This document shows, in pieces, positions 48,054-61,699 of a DNA stretch of 64,000 nucleotides. How positions within the stretch are numbered: position 1 is the first letter of the stretch; each line of letters starts with the position of its first letter. The notes below the pieces were generated by a model. It ran no database searches. It saw only the letters and a list, made by a program, of their open reading frames with translations, and was not told the DNA's origin. The DNA is from Macrocybe gigantea (taxonomy: Eukaryota > Basidiomycota > Agaricomycetes > Agaricales > Callistosporiaceae). Where the stretch lies: contig SJRY01000068.1 of assembly GCA_011319805.1 (NCBI GenBank), forward strand, positions 365,236 through 429,235, written 5' to 3'. The position numbers and the translations under genes are program-made.

Positions 48054-48247
48054 ACGCAGGATAACTCGATGTATGATAGGAATATAAACGCAATCTCGTG
48101 TAGTGGTCATGTGATCAACTCTGTTGTACACACCCAGAGTCAGACTAAACGGTTCTGCTATGCAGTAGGGCTGCCATCCTGGCGGTGGGACTTTCAGAGG
48201 CAATCCCAACGAACAGCCCTTAAATCTACCCTTACAACCATTCCATC

Positions 48248-51200
48248 ATGTCCGACAGAACGCGCCGCCAGAATTCATCCAATTCTCGGTCTCTCAATGC
48301 GCCACAATCCTTCTATTCGTCGGGTCCTTCGAGTTCGCGCCCATTCCTCAATATGTTGAATCCAATGATGAGCAGAACGTACCAAGGCTACACTCAGGCC
48401 AACCAATCGCTCGTAGAAGAGGAAGAAGAGATGGAAAGAAATACGGATGACGATCTGGAAGCTGGCCAGAGTCAGAGCACAATCTTTCAAACACCCCGCG
48501 AGCCGGAGAGCAGACAGAAATCCGCATGGGACGTGGATGCCGCGGAAATGAAAACCTTGCATCCTAACATACACCGCGACGACGTATATCACGAACGTGA
48601 ATCTTCTGATGATGAGGTCCCGCAAAGTTTCATGATCGAGGCCACTTCTCCACGCAAGAATTCAAAGGGAAAGAGTAAGGACACGTCGTCCAGATCAGGC
48701 GCTGGAAGGAGCCAACCACTGCTTTCTGTACCGAGTCGCAAGCTGCCACCGATTCTCCCGACGGCGGCCGGGCAACCTCTGCCCTCCTCTGTTTCAACGC
48801 CTCCTCGACCTTCAGACGTCGACACCACGCACGGGACGGAGTACACAACAGTTGCTGATGGGTCTTCAAGTCATCCATCCTCAGACGCGAACCGTCAGCC
48901 GAAGCGGTTACGTGGACTTGACGAATATGAGAAAGCTCTGTGGCACTGGGTCAATGTGTACAACCTCGACGAGTTCCTTCAGGACGTTTATTCCTATTAT
49001 GAAGGAAAAGGCATATACAGCATAGCTTTATCAAGGGGCCTTAATCTCTTGTTCGTCTTCTTTGGGAAACCGTTCTACTGGCTACACTGACGTTGTCGAC
49101 TCAGGACAGTAGGCTTCGTAATTGGGTTTTCTACATTTTTACTCGGATGCGTCGACTATTCGCTCATCCGGCACCAGAAAGCAACTCAACTTTCCGACAT
49201 CGTCGTGTCCCACTGCATATCTAGGTATTTTTTTTCCTTGGTATTTTCTTTAGGCGCGGCGGTATATTAATCAACTCTTAGATTCTCAGGATTTACCCTT
49301 CTATTCTTTATCCTATTTCTCGCTTTTTACGTATGGCAAATTGTCGCTTTCGTTCTGGGAATCATGCGCTTAGTCGATATGTACAACTTTTATACATACC
49401 TCTTGAAAATACCCGACGTGAGTACCATTCGAGGTCTTTTCAGAGCTGACACTCATCCGTGCCTAGGCCGACATACAAACGATTTCCTGGCCGGAGATTG
49501 TCCGCCGAATTGGATCGATTCGTGAAGAAAACCCTCTTACTGCAATCTCGTCCAAAAGCCGACATTCGACGAATAACCCATCGACGGCGAAGCTGGATGC
49601 TCATGACATTGCAAATCGCATCATGCGCAAGGAAAATTACCTTATAGCATTATTTAATAAGGAACTCCTTGATCTTCGGGTACCGTTGCCAGCATCACTC
49701 AAACGATTCATGCGCGAAGAGTCCGGCAAGGGCAGAACGCTCACACAGGCTTTGGAGTGGAACATTCGATTTTGCTTGATGGAATACCTTTTTGACAATC
49801 ATGGCAGAGTCAGGAAAGTGTTTCTCAAGTCGAAGAATCGTGCGGCCTTGATTGAAGGGTATGTACGTCGTCGCTCTTGGTGCCTTTGTGAGTTTGATCG
49901 GATATCTTCAGGTTGAAAAGGCGTTTCATCTTCATGGGCATCTTGAACGCTATTTTTGCACCGTTTATCGTCCTCTATCTTCTCATGTATTCCTTCTTCC
50001 GTTATTTCGAGGTAGGCCAATCCCGTTGGCCTTCAGAGCATCCCTAATCTGCAAGTCATACCCTTGTTCAGGAGTATCACAAAGATCCCTCATCCATCGG
50101 TGGTCGCCGTTACACATCATTCGCAAGATGGAAGTTCAGAGAGTTCAATGAACTGCCGCACCTTTTTACAAGACGTTTGGATGAGAGCTATCCAATTGCG
50201 AGCATGTATATTGGGCAATTCCCAAACGAGAAGATAACCATCATAATGCGGTACGTGGATTTTAGCCTATGCTTACTTCTGTCACTGACATATAGAATCA
50301 AATTCAGCTTTGTTGCCTTTATTGCTGGTTCTTTTGCCGCCGTCCTTGTCCTTGCTACCGTTCTGGATCCTGATCTCTTCTTCCACTTTGAGATCACGCC
50401 ACATCGGACGGTGGTATTCTATCTTGGAGTGTTTGGCGCGATACTCACGGCGGCGAGGGGAATGATTCCGGAAGAGAACAGGGTCTTTGATCCCGACTTG
50501 CTCATGATGGATGTGGTCACGTTTACGCACTACATGCCGGATGACTGGAAAGGCCAGCTGCATAGCAAAAAGGTGAGGGAATGACTATTATTACTGATGG
50601 CAAAAGATTAAGGCATCGGCAGGTCCACCAAGAATTCGGGGAGCTCTTCGCCATGAAAGTGCTCATATTCATCCAGGAACTGCTCTCGGTGGTTCTCACG
50701 CCTTTTGTCTTGTGGTTCTCTCTTCCGGAATGCGCCCCGCCATCATCGACTTCTTCCGCGAATTCACTGTCCATGTTGAAGGAAGAGGCTACGTGTGCAG
50801 TTTTGCTGAGTTCAATTTCGAACGACACGGGAATGTCAAATTTGGGGCACCAAAACGGGTACAGGACAAGAGGATGCTTTCAAAGGAGGGCAAGATGGAA
50901 AAGAGCTTCTTGAACTTTAAGGTCGGGACTGACCCTGCATTTCCTTCCTTCATAATGCTAATTTCCGTGTTTGCAAGGCCGCCAATCCGGATTGGAACCC
51001 ATCTGATCCGTCCGGATCATTGTACCTTAGTCGAATGGCCGACCTGAATGTCACCCAGAACTTGAATTATCCCTACTCCGCCAGACGCAGGCCAGGCGTG
51101 GACGGGACTGTGCACTTTGCCTCTGAACCTAGAGTCGAGGGATCTCTGACGGACAAGATCCAAGAGTACGACCGTGCGCTCAGACATTCGCAGTATTCGG

Positions 51201-51574
51201 CTCTCTCCCGGAGGAAAGGCCAGATGGCGGGCAGCCTCATGAGCATGTCGGCGCTGGCCAAGGACGCGTCGAGCTCGTCTGTATTCGGCGGGGTCGATAC
51301 CGCGCAGACGGCCGTGCTGGGCGACTCACAAGGGAGCATCCGCGCTCGTTCGCCAGCTGCAGAGCCCGAAGCGGATGTCATGCCTTCAGATGATCACGAC
51401 CTTGACGGAGGTATCGTCAGCGGGCTGGGGGAGTCGTACGTCGATGGCGCTAGACGGTCCAAGACTTTGAACGACGCGGAGGAAGAGCAAGACGACGAAA
51501 TTCGGGACGCCGGTGTCCTGAGCCTGCTGGCACAGATTTATGGAAGACGAGAAGGCACTTCCGGCGTATTGTAG
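48248..51574 (+). CDS. ATG9: Autophagy protein Atg9, one apparent frame break
   Basis: A multispanning lipid scramblase on Golgi-derived vesicles that seed the phagophore. The start at 48248 opens a long acidic, Ser-rich cytosolic N-terminus ([19 protein letters not shown]). The conserved core starts with [20 protein letters not shown], then [70 protein letters not shown] and [11 protein letters not shown]. After that come [38 protein letters not shown] and [20 protein letters not shown]. At 50735 a run of four C breaks the frame before [20 protein letters not shown]; five C would continue it. [20 protein letters not shown] and a Ser-rich tail ending at 51574 follow. Several introns are present. 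Confidence 0.95.
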
Positions 51575-51831
51575 TATTTCTGCAGTAGAAACCTGGGTCG
51601 TTATACCTTATTCTTGTACTGTAGTTATGAACTATAGATCATGTTCATGCAGGAGACTATTATGCCTTGCCAAAGTCTACACATGATTCATCGCGAGATC
51701 TCATTCACGCCGGGTATACTGGCTTTCGGGATTAATGAGTTCATAGAGTAAAACATCGCAAGGAAAGAAGCGACAGCAACATTTAAGGCGACGAATTAAC
51801 GTGATGGATGAGCAAAGCAAACGATGATGTG

Positions 51832-53559
51832 TCATGTCAGTATGGGTTTGGACTTTTTACGCGTCGGGGCTGGCCTGGGGCGAGAAGCACCGAGGTTCGG
51901 AGCGCTGGCGGATCTAAAACCATGTAGATGCGCACGCCGAAGTTCTTCGTCTATTTTCCACATTCCCTTGACAAACCCATCACGGTCAAGACTGCCCGTT
52001 CCGTCCGGGTCGCACTCGTTCCTGTTGTTATGGACATAAGGGTAGAAAATTGTTGAGCAACAAAGTAGTCCAATGAGGCTGCAAGCGCGTGATGCATACC
52101 AGATTTCTCTCAGTTTTCCCTTGTCTAGCTTCGATCGAGTCCATATCGCGCGCACGACCGCGCCTGGCAGCCGCTCCTCGCCCCCAACGTTCTGATCCAC
52201 GTCCGGATCGACCTCTGACGCCGCCGGAGCCAGCACGAACGACGCGTCCTCGCCTGCGGTGATCAGGTCCACGGAAAGGCCACGCCATCCTGCGGCCTGC
52301 CGCGTCCGCTTAGCCTCCATGGGGCTCAGCAGCTCGGGCTTGTCCTTCCATTTGGCTTTTTCCACGCGCCTGCGCTGCACGACGTTCGCGTTAAACACAG
52401 CCTGGTACCGCTTCCGCGCAGCGGGCGGTGCGGGGGCCGAGCGACGCGACTTGGACAGGGAAATGGGCCCAAAGGCGAGCGAAGACGGAGAGCGGAAGCT
52501 CGAGGCAGAGCCGATGCTGTGAGAACTGAGCACTGACGACCTGTCTGACGCATGTGAAGACGGGGGCGGCGGAGGTGGTGGGACGCGCCGCAGGAGACTG
52601 GTTTTCGGGGATAACGCAGGTCCAGGCTTGGGCGATGACGGGGTAGATGACGAATGGCGCGACAATCTAGGCGGAGGAGGAACGGGTGGCGGTCTTGGCT
52701 TGTATAGGGGCACAGATGACGAGGAAGACGGTCTGTCGGGGAGCTTTGGAGGAACCTTTCTGCTCTTCGCCAGCGCTCTTTCCCAGTCGAGCGAAATCAT
52801 ACGCTCAGTAGCGGGGCTAGCGACGGACGTGCTGGATACCTCTTCATACGACTCTGCGAGGCTGATGGAATCCGTCTCAACGCTGCTGCTCGTGGAGCCA
52901 TTGTGGCTTTGGTCAGCGGGGAACGTGGCAATGAAGTTGGAGAGGGAGCCAGGGGCAGACTCGTTGTCCGATGACAAGGAAACGGAGTGAAAGGACGATA
53001 TTGAGGATGCTGGTGCATGGCCGTTTTTGGAACGAGAATTGGCGTCGTGTTTCGAGGGTGGGTAGGTGTGTTCGACGGTGAGGGAGTCGGATCGAGGCGG
53101 AGGGTGAAGCGTTGCGTTTTCTTTGGCAGAATTGCTTGATATCACGGACGATGTAGACGCTGCAGACCGCAGAGACGCCAGAGAGGGCTTTCGCGGAGGA
53201 AGCGGGGGCGCCTTGGGCGAGGCCGTATGCGGAGGCTTGGTCTTGACACTGGGAGGCGATTCGAGGTTGATTAAGGGTGCGGGGGACACTTTCTTGGCAT
53301 TGAATGTTTTCTGGGTTGGTGTATATGGCTTGTAGCCGTTCAACCCATCGCCAGGGCGCGATTTCAGGCTGCCTGTGCGCGAGGGAGGACTGTCGGTGAC
53401 AATCCAGTCTTTGAGGTCGATGAGAGACGTTTTGCGGCCGAGATTGGGAGGAGAAGGCGACGGGGAATGTGCAGGTGGCGGACTCGGAGGCACCGCGGTC
53501 GCTGCTGAAGAAAGAGATTCAAAGACTGATATCCTGGACTGCAGAGATGCGGATGGCAT
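51832..53559 (-). CDS. EH-domain adaptor, IRS4/TAX4-like
   Basis: A long, Pro- and Ser-rich protein with one C-terminal EH domain. The start at 53557-53559 (MPSASLQSRISVFESLSS) leads into about 400 residues of disordered sequence with SH3-ligand-like runs (PPRKP, RPPPVPPPPRL, RRVPPPPPPPSSH). The EH part is LPGAVVRAIWTRSKLDKGKL then REIW, an intron, and NECDPDGTGSLDRDGFVKGM with WKIDEELRRAHL. An EF-hand loop (DPDGTGSLDRDGF) is visible inside it. The stop is at 51832-51834. In yeast, Irs4/Tax4 recruit the PI(4,5)P2 phosphatase Inp51; a similar role is inferred only from the layout. Eps15/End3-type endocytic proteins normally carry more than one EH domain, which makes IRS4-like more likely. Confidence 0.75.
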   Translation of the reverse strand: MPSASLQSRISVFESLSSAATAVPPSPPPAHSPSPSPPNLGRKTSLIDLKDWIVTDSPPSRTGSLKSRPGDGLNGYKPYTPTQKTFNAKKVSPAPLINLESPPSVKTKPPHTASPKAPPLPPRKPSLASLRSAASTSSVISSNSAKENATLHPPPRSDSLTVEHTYPPSKHDANSRSKNGHAPASSISSFHSVSLSSDNESAPGSLSNFIATFPADQSHNGSTSSSVETDSISLAESYEEVSSTSVASPATERMISLDWERALAKSRKVPPKLPDRPSSSSSVPLYKPRPPPVPPPPRLSRHSSSTPSSPKPGPALSPKTSLLRRVPPPPPPPSSHASDRSSVLSSHSIGSASSFRSPSSLAFGPISLSKSRRSAPAPPAARKRYQAVFNANVVQRRRVEKAKWKDKPELLSPMEAKRTRQAAGWRGLSVDLITAGEDASFVLAPAASEVDPDVDQNVGGEERLPGAVVRAIWTRSKLDKGKLREIWYASRACSLIGLLCCSTIFYPYVHNNRNECDPDGTGSLDRDGFVKGMWKIDEELRRAHLHGFRSASAPNLGASRPRPAPTRKKSKPILT

Positions 53560-53624
53560 GTAGAAGAGGCAGCTCCGATATCCGAATTGGACGACAATGA
53601 GATTTCATTTTTTTTTCTATACAA

Positions 53625-56600
53625 CTACAACACTGGGCTACTCTCACGCTCTTCCTTCAACCACTCCTCTATCAGCGCTCGACCCAGCACCTTGCCTAGT
53701 GCCAACGCCAACGGCACCGGAACCGCGTTTCCAATCTGGCGAATTTGCTGCAGTGCGCCATCCCGATGAGCGACAAACGCGTGCGGTCACAAACAGAGAC
53801 ACGACTCACATTGTCGACAATTTTCTGCGGTGCCTGGTCTGCCGACATAAAGACGTAATGATCGGGGAACCCTTGCGCTCGCGCACATTCCCTAACGCTG
53901 ATGATGCGTTTTTGCTGCGCAACAATCCATATCAGTACTGAATAACCGATCCGACCACCAGGTTTAACCCACCGACGGATGGAGTGGCCACGACTCTTTT
54001 ACATTAGGAGCCAATGTTGTCATCGCACATTTGAAATGCTTCTCGCCGTCCATCCGACCGTAAAATGCTAAAAGTATATCACGATCAGCGCAGCACCGCG
54101 CAGCGCTTTTGCGTCGTCGCCTTACATTTCTTCTCTTGTTTGGCTCCCGGCTTCGCATGATGCGGCTGCAAGCTCAACGGAAGTTCTGAACACTAATCAG
54201 TCTTGCGTGCATCCGACGGCTCCGTGGAGATACCCACGTTTATGATCCGCGTTTGCCTTCAGTGGAACCTTGACCGTCCTGGAATCCGCCGTGTAAGTTA
54301 ATTATCAACTGTATCATTCAAAAGTACTTACGCTTCCACCAAGTTTGCTCTAAATCGCTTAGTGTAGTGGCCATGGACTTCAGCCTCCTCACCATCATCG
54401 TCGAGCATCTCTTGACGCAGCCACCTCTGGTAGCGATTTTGCGGCCCAACTAGATACCGCACGCCTGTGGGGAAACCGGGCAGCTCAACGCGCTTGTAGT
54501 TGCCCTTTTGCACTGCGTCGAACTGTTGGATACCGAGCACTTCCTTCCGGTACTGAACCTCTTTTTTATCTGCTGCTTTAATGCCGATGATTTGGTGCGG
54601 GTTCATCCTGAAATTGGTTAGCAAGCAAGTGCGATTACGGTAAGACTGATACGCACCAGTCAAACGGTGGCTGTCGCAAGGCATATGGCCATTAGCATGC
54701 GGAATCAGTATATCGTTATTCATCTTCTGGGCTCACCAAATCGCCAATAGCATCATTTACCGATATTGGCCGCAGAGGTGCACATTGGTGAAGGTCTTCT
54801 GGATCAGAACTCCTCGTCGGAGGCAGAAGGTGACCTCCCGTGGGAAGAGTGCAACGTTCTGCACCCTTAGGGAATGCATAAACTGGTATCGGAAAATCAG
54901 GTATTGTGATTCCGCGCTTCGCTCCCCAGAAGATGACACGTCGTCGACTCTGCGGAGTTCCGTATTGGCCTGCTTGAAGCACCTTGTATCGCACCTGATA
55001 TCTGCGATGGGGATGTCGGCTCAATGTTCATTCATGCGGAAGAGAGCATACCCCAGTGCAATGAGGGTTCGCATGACGAACTTGACGACGCCAGACTTAA
55101 TGCCCCCTCGTAAGGAGCGACCGTTGTTCGCCGAGGTGCTCATCAAGGGATAATCAAGCAGGCCGCGAACATTTTCCAAGAGGAAATAATTGCAATTATA
55201 GTGTTCCACATAACTCAACATATTTCCTGGAAGTGTCGATCTTTCTTCCGGTCAGAGTCGGTCGTTATACATACGGCATAGATTTACCTGATGTCATCAG
55301 CACGCTAGATATTGCGAAACATTAGGGATATAAAAAGAAGGCTATTTGCATCTGGCTTCTCACCGGCGAGTGGTTGGCTCGACTGAACGATTGGCACGGA
55401 GGTCCTGCATATGGATGTTGTAAATGGCCTCATCCCAGGTGCCACAAGCGATTGACATACCACCGTAGATAAAATCGACGTCGTTTCGGGATGGCATATC
55501 AGGGCAATACGTCTTCCCAGTATTTGATTTAAGCGGTTTGGGCCGTTTTCCGGCCTCTGTCTCAATTGCATGTTTGAGGAGAAGACTCGTATCCTGGCAA
55601 TAGACAGTGGTATGTGGGTGGTTCGTCCTGGCACATGTCAGCAAGACCCTCTTCAGAACAGATACAACAAAGAATGGCTGACTGGTAAGTAAGCGCAGCT
55701 GAGGGCGAAAATTCTACAGCATATCTGGTCTCCACGAATCCAGACATATCTAGACCTGTGCCCAAGCCACCTGCACCTGCATCACATTGAGTAGCAGAAC
55801 AAATATAGCAATTTGCGGAATGAATCAATACACGCACCACTAAAGAGTTCGAGGCCACGCAGAGGTGCATTCCTCATGGCGAGCTCGTCATTGCGCCAAA
55901 GCGTTTTTATTCTTTTTTCAAGACAAGACTTGCACGATTGAATGCTTTCATCTTCCAGAAAGACAAGTTCTCCAGCCTCATCCTTTTCGTGACTGAAGTA
56001 GAAATGATCGTCGTGCCGAACCCACGAATCAATCTCCTCTGCACCATCTAGTTGTCGAACATAACATATACCATCGATCCTGTTTGGAGGGACCTGTCTC
56101 GTCTTTTTCCTCAGAAATAAACGCCTCTGAGTTGCATCAGCAAGTCAGCTGGCTTGCCTTTGTCGACTAGCGAAATGTAGACTCACTTCATCAAAGACCA
56201 CATTTTCTAGAGGCGGTGTCTTTTTGGAAGACTGTTCCCGCTGATAATCATCCCATCGTCCGAAACAACGAACCGTAATCATTGGGTCGGATGGCAGCCC
56301 ATCAATTCCGACGATCTGTGCAATTTCCAGCAACAAGTCATTTTTGTTGGGCCGAACATAGACAAAGTCCAGCAGATGGTATCTGTTTCCATACTGCGTA
56401 TAGCCTCCCGGAATTCGCCTAATTGTTTGTTTTTTGTCTTCTCGGAAGTGCAATCCACATGATACGCACGGCTGATGTTTCGGCAACTCCGAAAGAATCT
56501 GTTGAAGTTCATTGTCGGTTGGAAGGTCAAGGAATTCAACGTTGTCTTCATTCCAGATGTGACTATAGATCTGTCAGCATCCAAGAAGTGAGGTGAGGGA

Positions 56601-58805
56601 ACAAGTCGTATACCTGCAGTGAAAATCGTTCGAGTCTGGTTGATAATCATCCGGATTTTCCTCTTCACCGATTTGCATCATTTTGACATTGCATTTCTTG
56701 AAGATGCTGGCAGCCATATTGTCGTCGCACTTGTTCGTGAGATAGAGTGCCTTTGAATGTGCTGTTTCCTGGAGGATCGTCTTCGAGCCATGGACATACC
56801 ACTGTCCATGGAACATCTTTATTTTTTTGCCCTTGCTTTCTGTTCTTTCGAAGAAGTAACAAATTCGACAAAACCTAGGAAAGCGTTCACTCGAGGCCAT
56901 GTAATCTTTGGAGAAACGGCATACCATACACGGTTTGCAAAGGAATTAGCAGACTGTGCAGCCTGGGTCTCCGCATTCCGAGCTCTAATCCTGTTTTCAT
57001 CATCTCCAGGATTTACCATAACGTCGTCACCAACCTTGAAGATCTCGAAATGAGCTGTAGACAGCATTGAATGACTTTGCATTGACTTACACTATATACA
57101 ACTCCATCCATGATGACACTCTCGTAAAACTTCGTCCCAGGGTGGATTTCTTTACCCCATACCATGTTCTTTGGGTCCGAGTGATGCGCTTGCACGTTGT
57201 CGATCTCTTCAGCAACATTGACATCGAGATCATCGAAGGCAGAAGAGCCAGCCACCTCTAGAGAACCTTTGAAAAGATTTTTAGCGACGCGGGAGACAAT
57301 CGGCGTGACGACAGTCTTGTTCCGGTGTTTCAGGACCTCCTTTTCTTTGTCACCGAGTTTGATTCGCCTGGACCTTGTTTCTCGTTGTCTTGGACGTTCT
57401 CTGTGATGCGACGGCCCCCCGGTTATTTCGTCAAGATTGATGCCCGAGGGCGCAAATATTGACCGAATTAGAGGGACGCGGCTGACTTTGATTCCAGTCT
57501 GCTCGCATAGCTCTGGAAGCGTGGATATAACATATGCATTCTAGAGATGGTCCTAAGCCGAGCAAAGAATTCTGAGCAATTAGAAAGACGTACGACATCC
57601 GGAGATTCCACGTCCTGAGCGGCCAGAGCACGTCCCAAAAGAGCATATGCAGAATCAAACTCATTGTCTGCATAAGATGCCTTGTCCAAGTTCTGGATAA
57701 ATTCGTCATAGGTCATTCTGTGTTGCTCCAACGACTCCGTGATCAAGAGATGTAAGATACGATGTTGTATCCAAAACGATACGTAGAAAGGCCTGTATTC
57801 AGATGACGGCATGCCTAGAATATACCATGCATATTTTGTGCGGATATACATCTTGCTGCTCATCATCGCGTTAGTGAGGCGTTTCCTGTGTCAATATTGA
57901 ACATACCTGTCGAGACTCTTGTCGTCCTCTGAGTAAAAATGCAGGTCGAGTTCCATCACTTTGGATAACTTGACTCTTTCCCCGGACGATGGTGGAAACA
58001 GATCCTTCCCAATCTCCCCCTCTTCGTCGTCATCACCCTCCTCCGGTTCGTCATCATCATCTTCGTCTGCCCATGGTTTAACAAAACCAGATGCTCCAAA
58101 TGCCTTTTCTGAATAGCGCAGTGACAAGAGTTCGCCAACAGGTACAACCCGTTGAGTCTCCAGATCATATATAGTGAAATCTTGCAGCAGTCGAACAGGT
58201 ATGTCGCCTTCAGAACTGGCTTCAATTGCGCTTTCTCCCGGAATGACAAGGTCGTTATCTTCCACTAGCTCGTCAGCCAACAGGTCGTAGATGTATGGTT
58301 CTATATGCAGGACATATTCGGGTATTTTCTGGCACGAGAATCTCACAGTGCTCACGAATATTATAGGGTATATCTTCACTATCTTCCTTATTACTGTGAC
58401 TGTTTTTAAGATCATCTAACATCACATTAGAGCCAGAGGGAATCTGTGGGGAATCTAGTTCGACGGAACATGTCGGAGAGTCCTGCCTCGCGAAATCTGA
58501 CACAGTGGGAGAAAAGGTCGTGCGCCGGAAGTTGTGCTGGTTATGATGAGAAAGTGAACGGACTGTGCGGATTTTAATCCACGTACTACGGGTTCATTAA
58601 AGTCAGAGACCGTCGGCGAATGGAGGAGTCGAGTCGATTCCGACCCTCTATCGTATATGCCATCCGAGTCCGAGTCCACGTCCGTTGGATCGGGTGCCTC
58701 GCGACTCGTCCTTTTTTTCCGAACAGGGCTCGCAGTTGGCGAGAGAGCTTTCCTTTTCGCGGGTCGAAATTCCATCTCGACATAGGGAACGAGTCGGGGT
58801 CTCAT
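53625..58805 (-). CDS. DNMT1-type DNA (cytosine-5) methyltransferase
   Basis: Maintenance-type 5-methylcytosine methyltransferase, nuclear. The start at 58803-58805 (MRPRLVPYVEMEFRPAKRK) has an alternative Met ten residues on; a basic, Ser-rich tail follows. The replication-foci domain reads LHIEPYIYDLLADELVEDND, IYDLETQRVVPVGELLSLRY and KVMELDLHFYSEDDKS, then YIRTKYAWYILGMPSSEYRP. Two BAH domains follow (GDDVMVNPGDDEN, then IKMFHGQWYVHGSKTILQET; and RYHLLDFVYVRPNKNDLLLE). The catalytic domain has RGLELFSGAGGLGTGLDMSG (motif I), GPPCQSFS with the nucleophile Cys near 55375, FLLENVRGLLDYP (ENV), LQAGQYGTPQSRRRVIFWGA and IRQIGNAVPVPLALALGK (motif X). The stop is at 53625-53627. Many introns, no frame break. 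Layout RFD-BAH-BAH-MTase matches basidiomycete DNMT1. Confidence 0.93.
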
Positions 58806-58900
58806 GACAACTTAGACGGACGCGAGATTGTGGGCAACTTTGAACCGAGGTCAACAACAAATTCAGAGTCCGATCACGCGTCGCTTCTTCCTCGTCCACG
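58806..58900. promoter_or_regulatory. 95-bp shared promoter, DNMT1 / MCM7
   Basis: Both start codons lie within 95 bp, pointing apart, with no room for two independent promoters. The interval is GC-moderate, lacks a TATA box and contains ACGCGT at 58876-58881. Confidence 0.65.
58876..58881 (+). promoter_or_regulatory. MCB-type cell-cycle box ACGCGT
   Basis: An exact MluI cell-cycle box core, 19 bp before the MCM7 start and 70 bp from the DNMT1 start. MBF-type factors bind ACGCGT and drive G1/S genes such as MCMs in yeasts. Its closeness to the MCM7 ATG means it could lie in the leader rather than upstream of transcription start. Confidence 0.5.
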
Positions 58901-61652
<2,752 letters not shown>

Positions 61653-61699
61653 ATTTCGTTTTGCTCTTAATGTTGAGTTTGTATTGGTTAGCTGTATTC

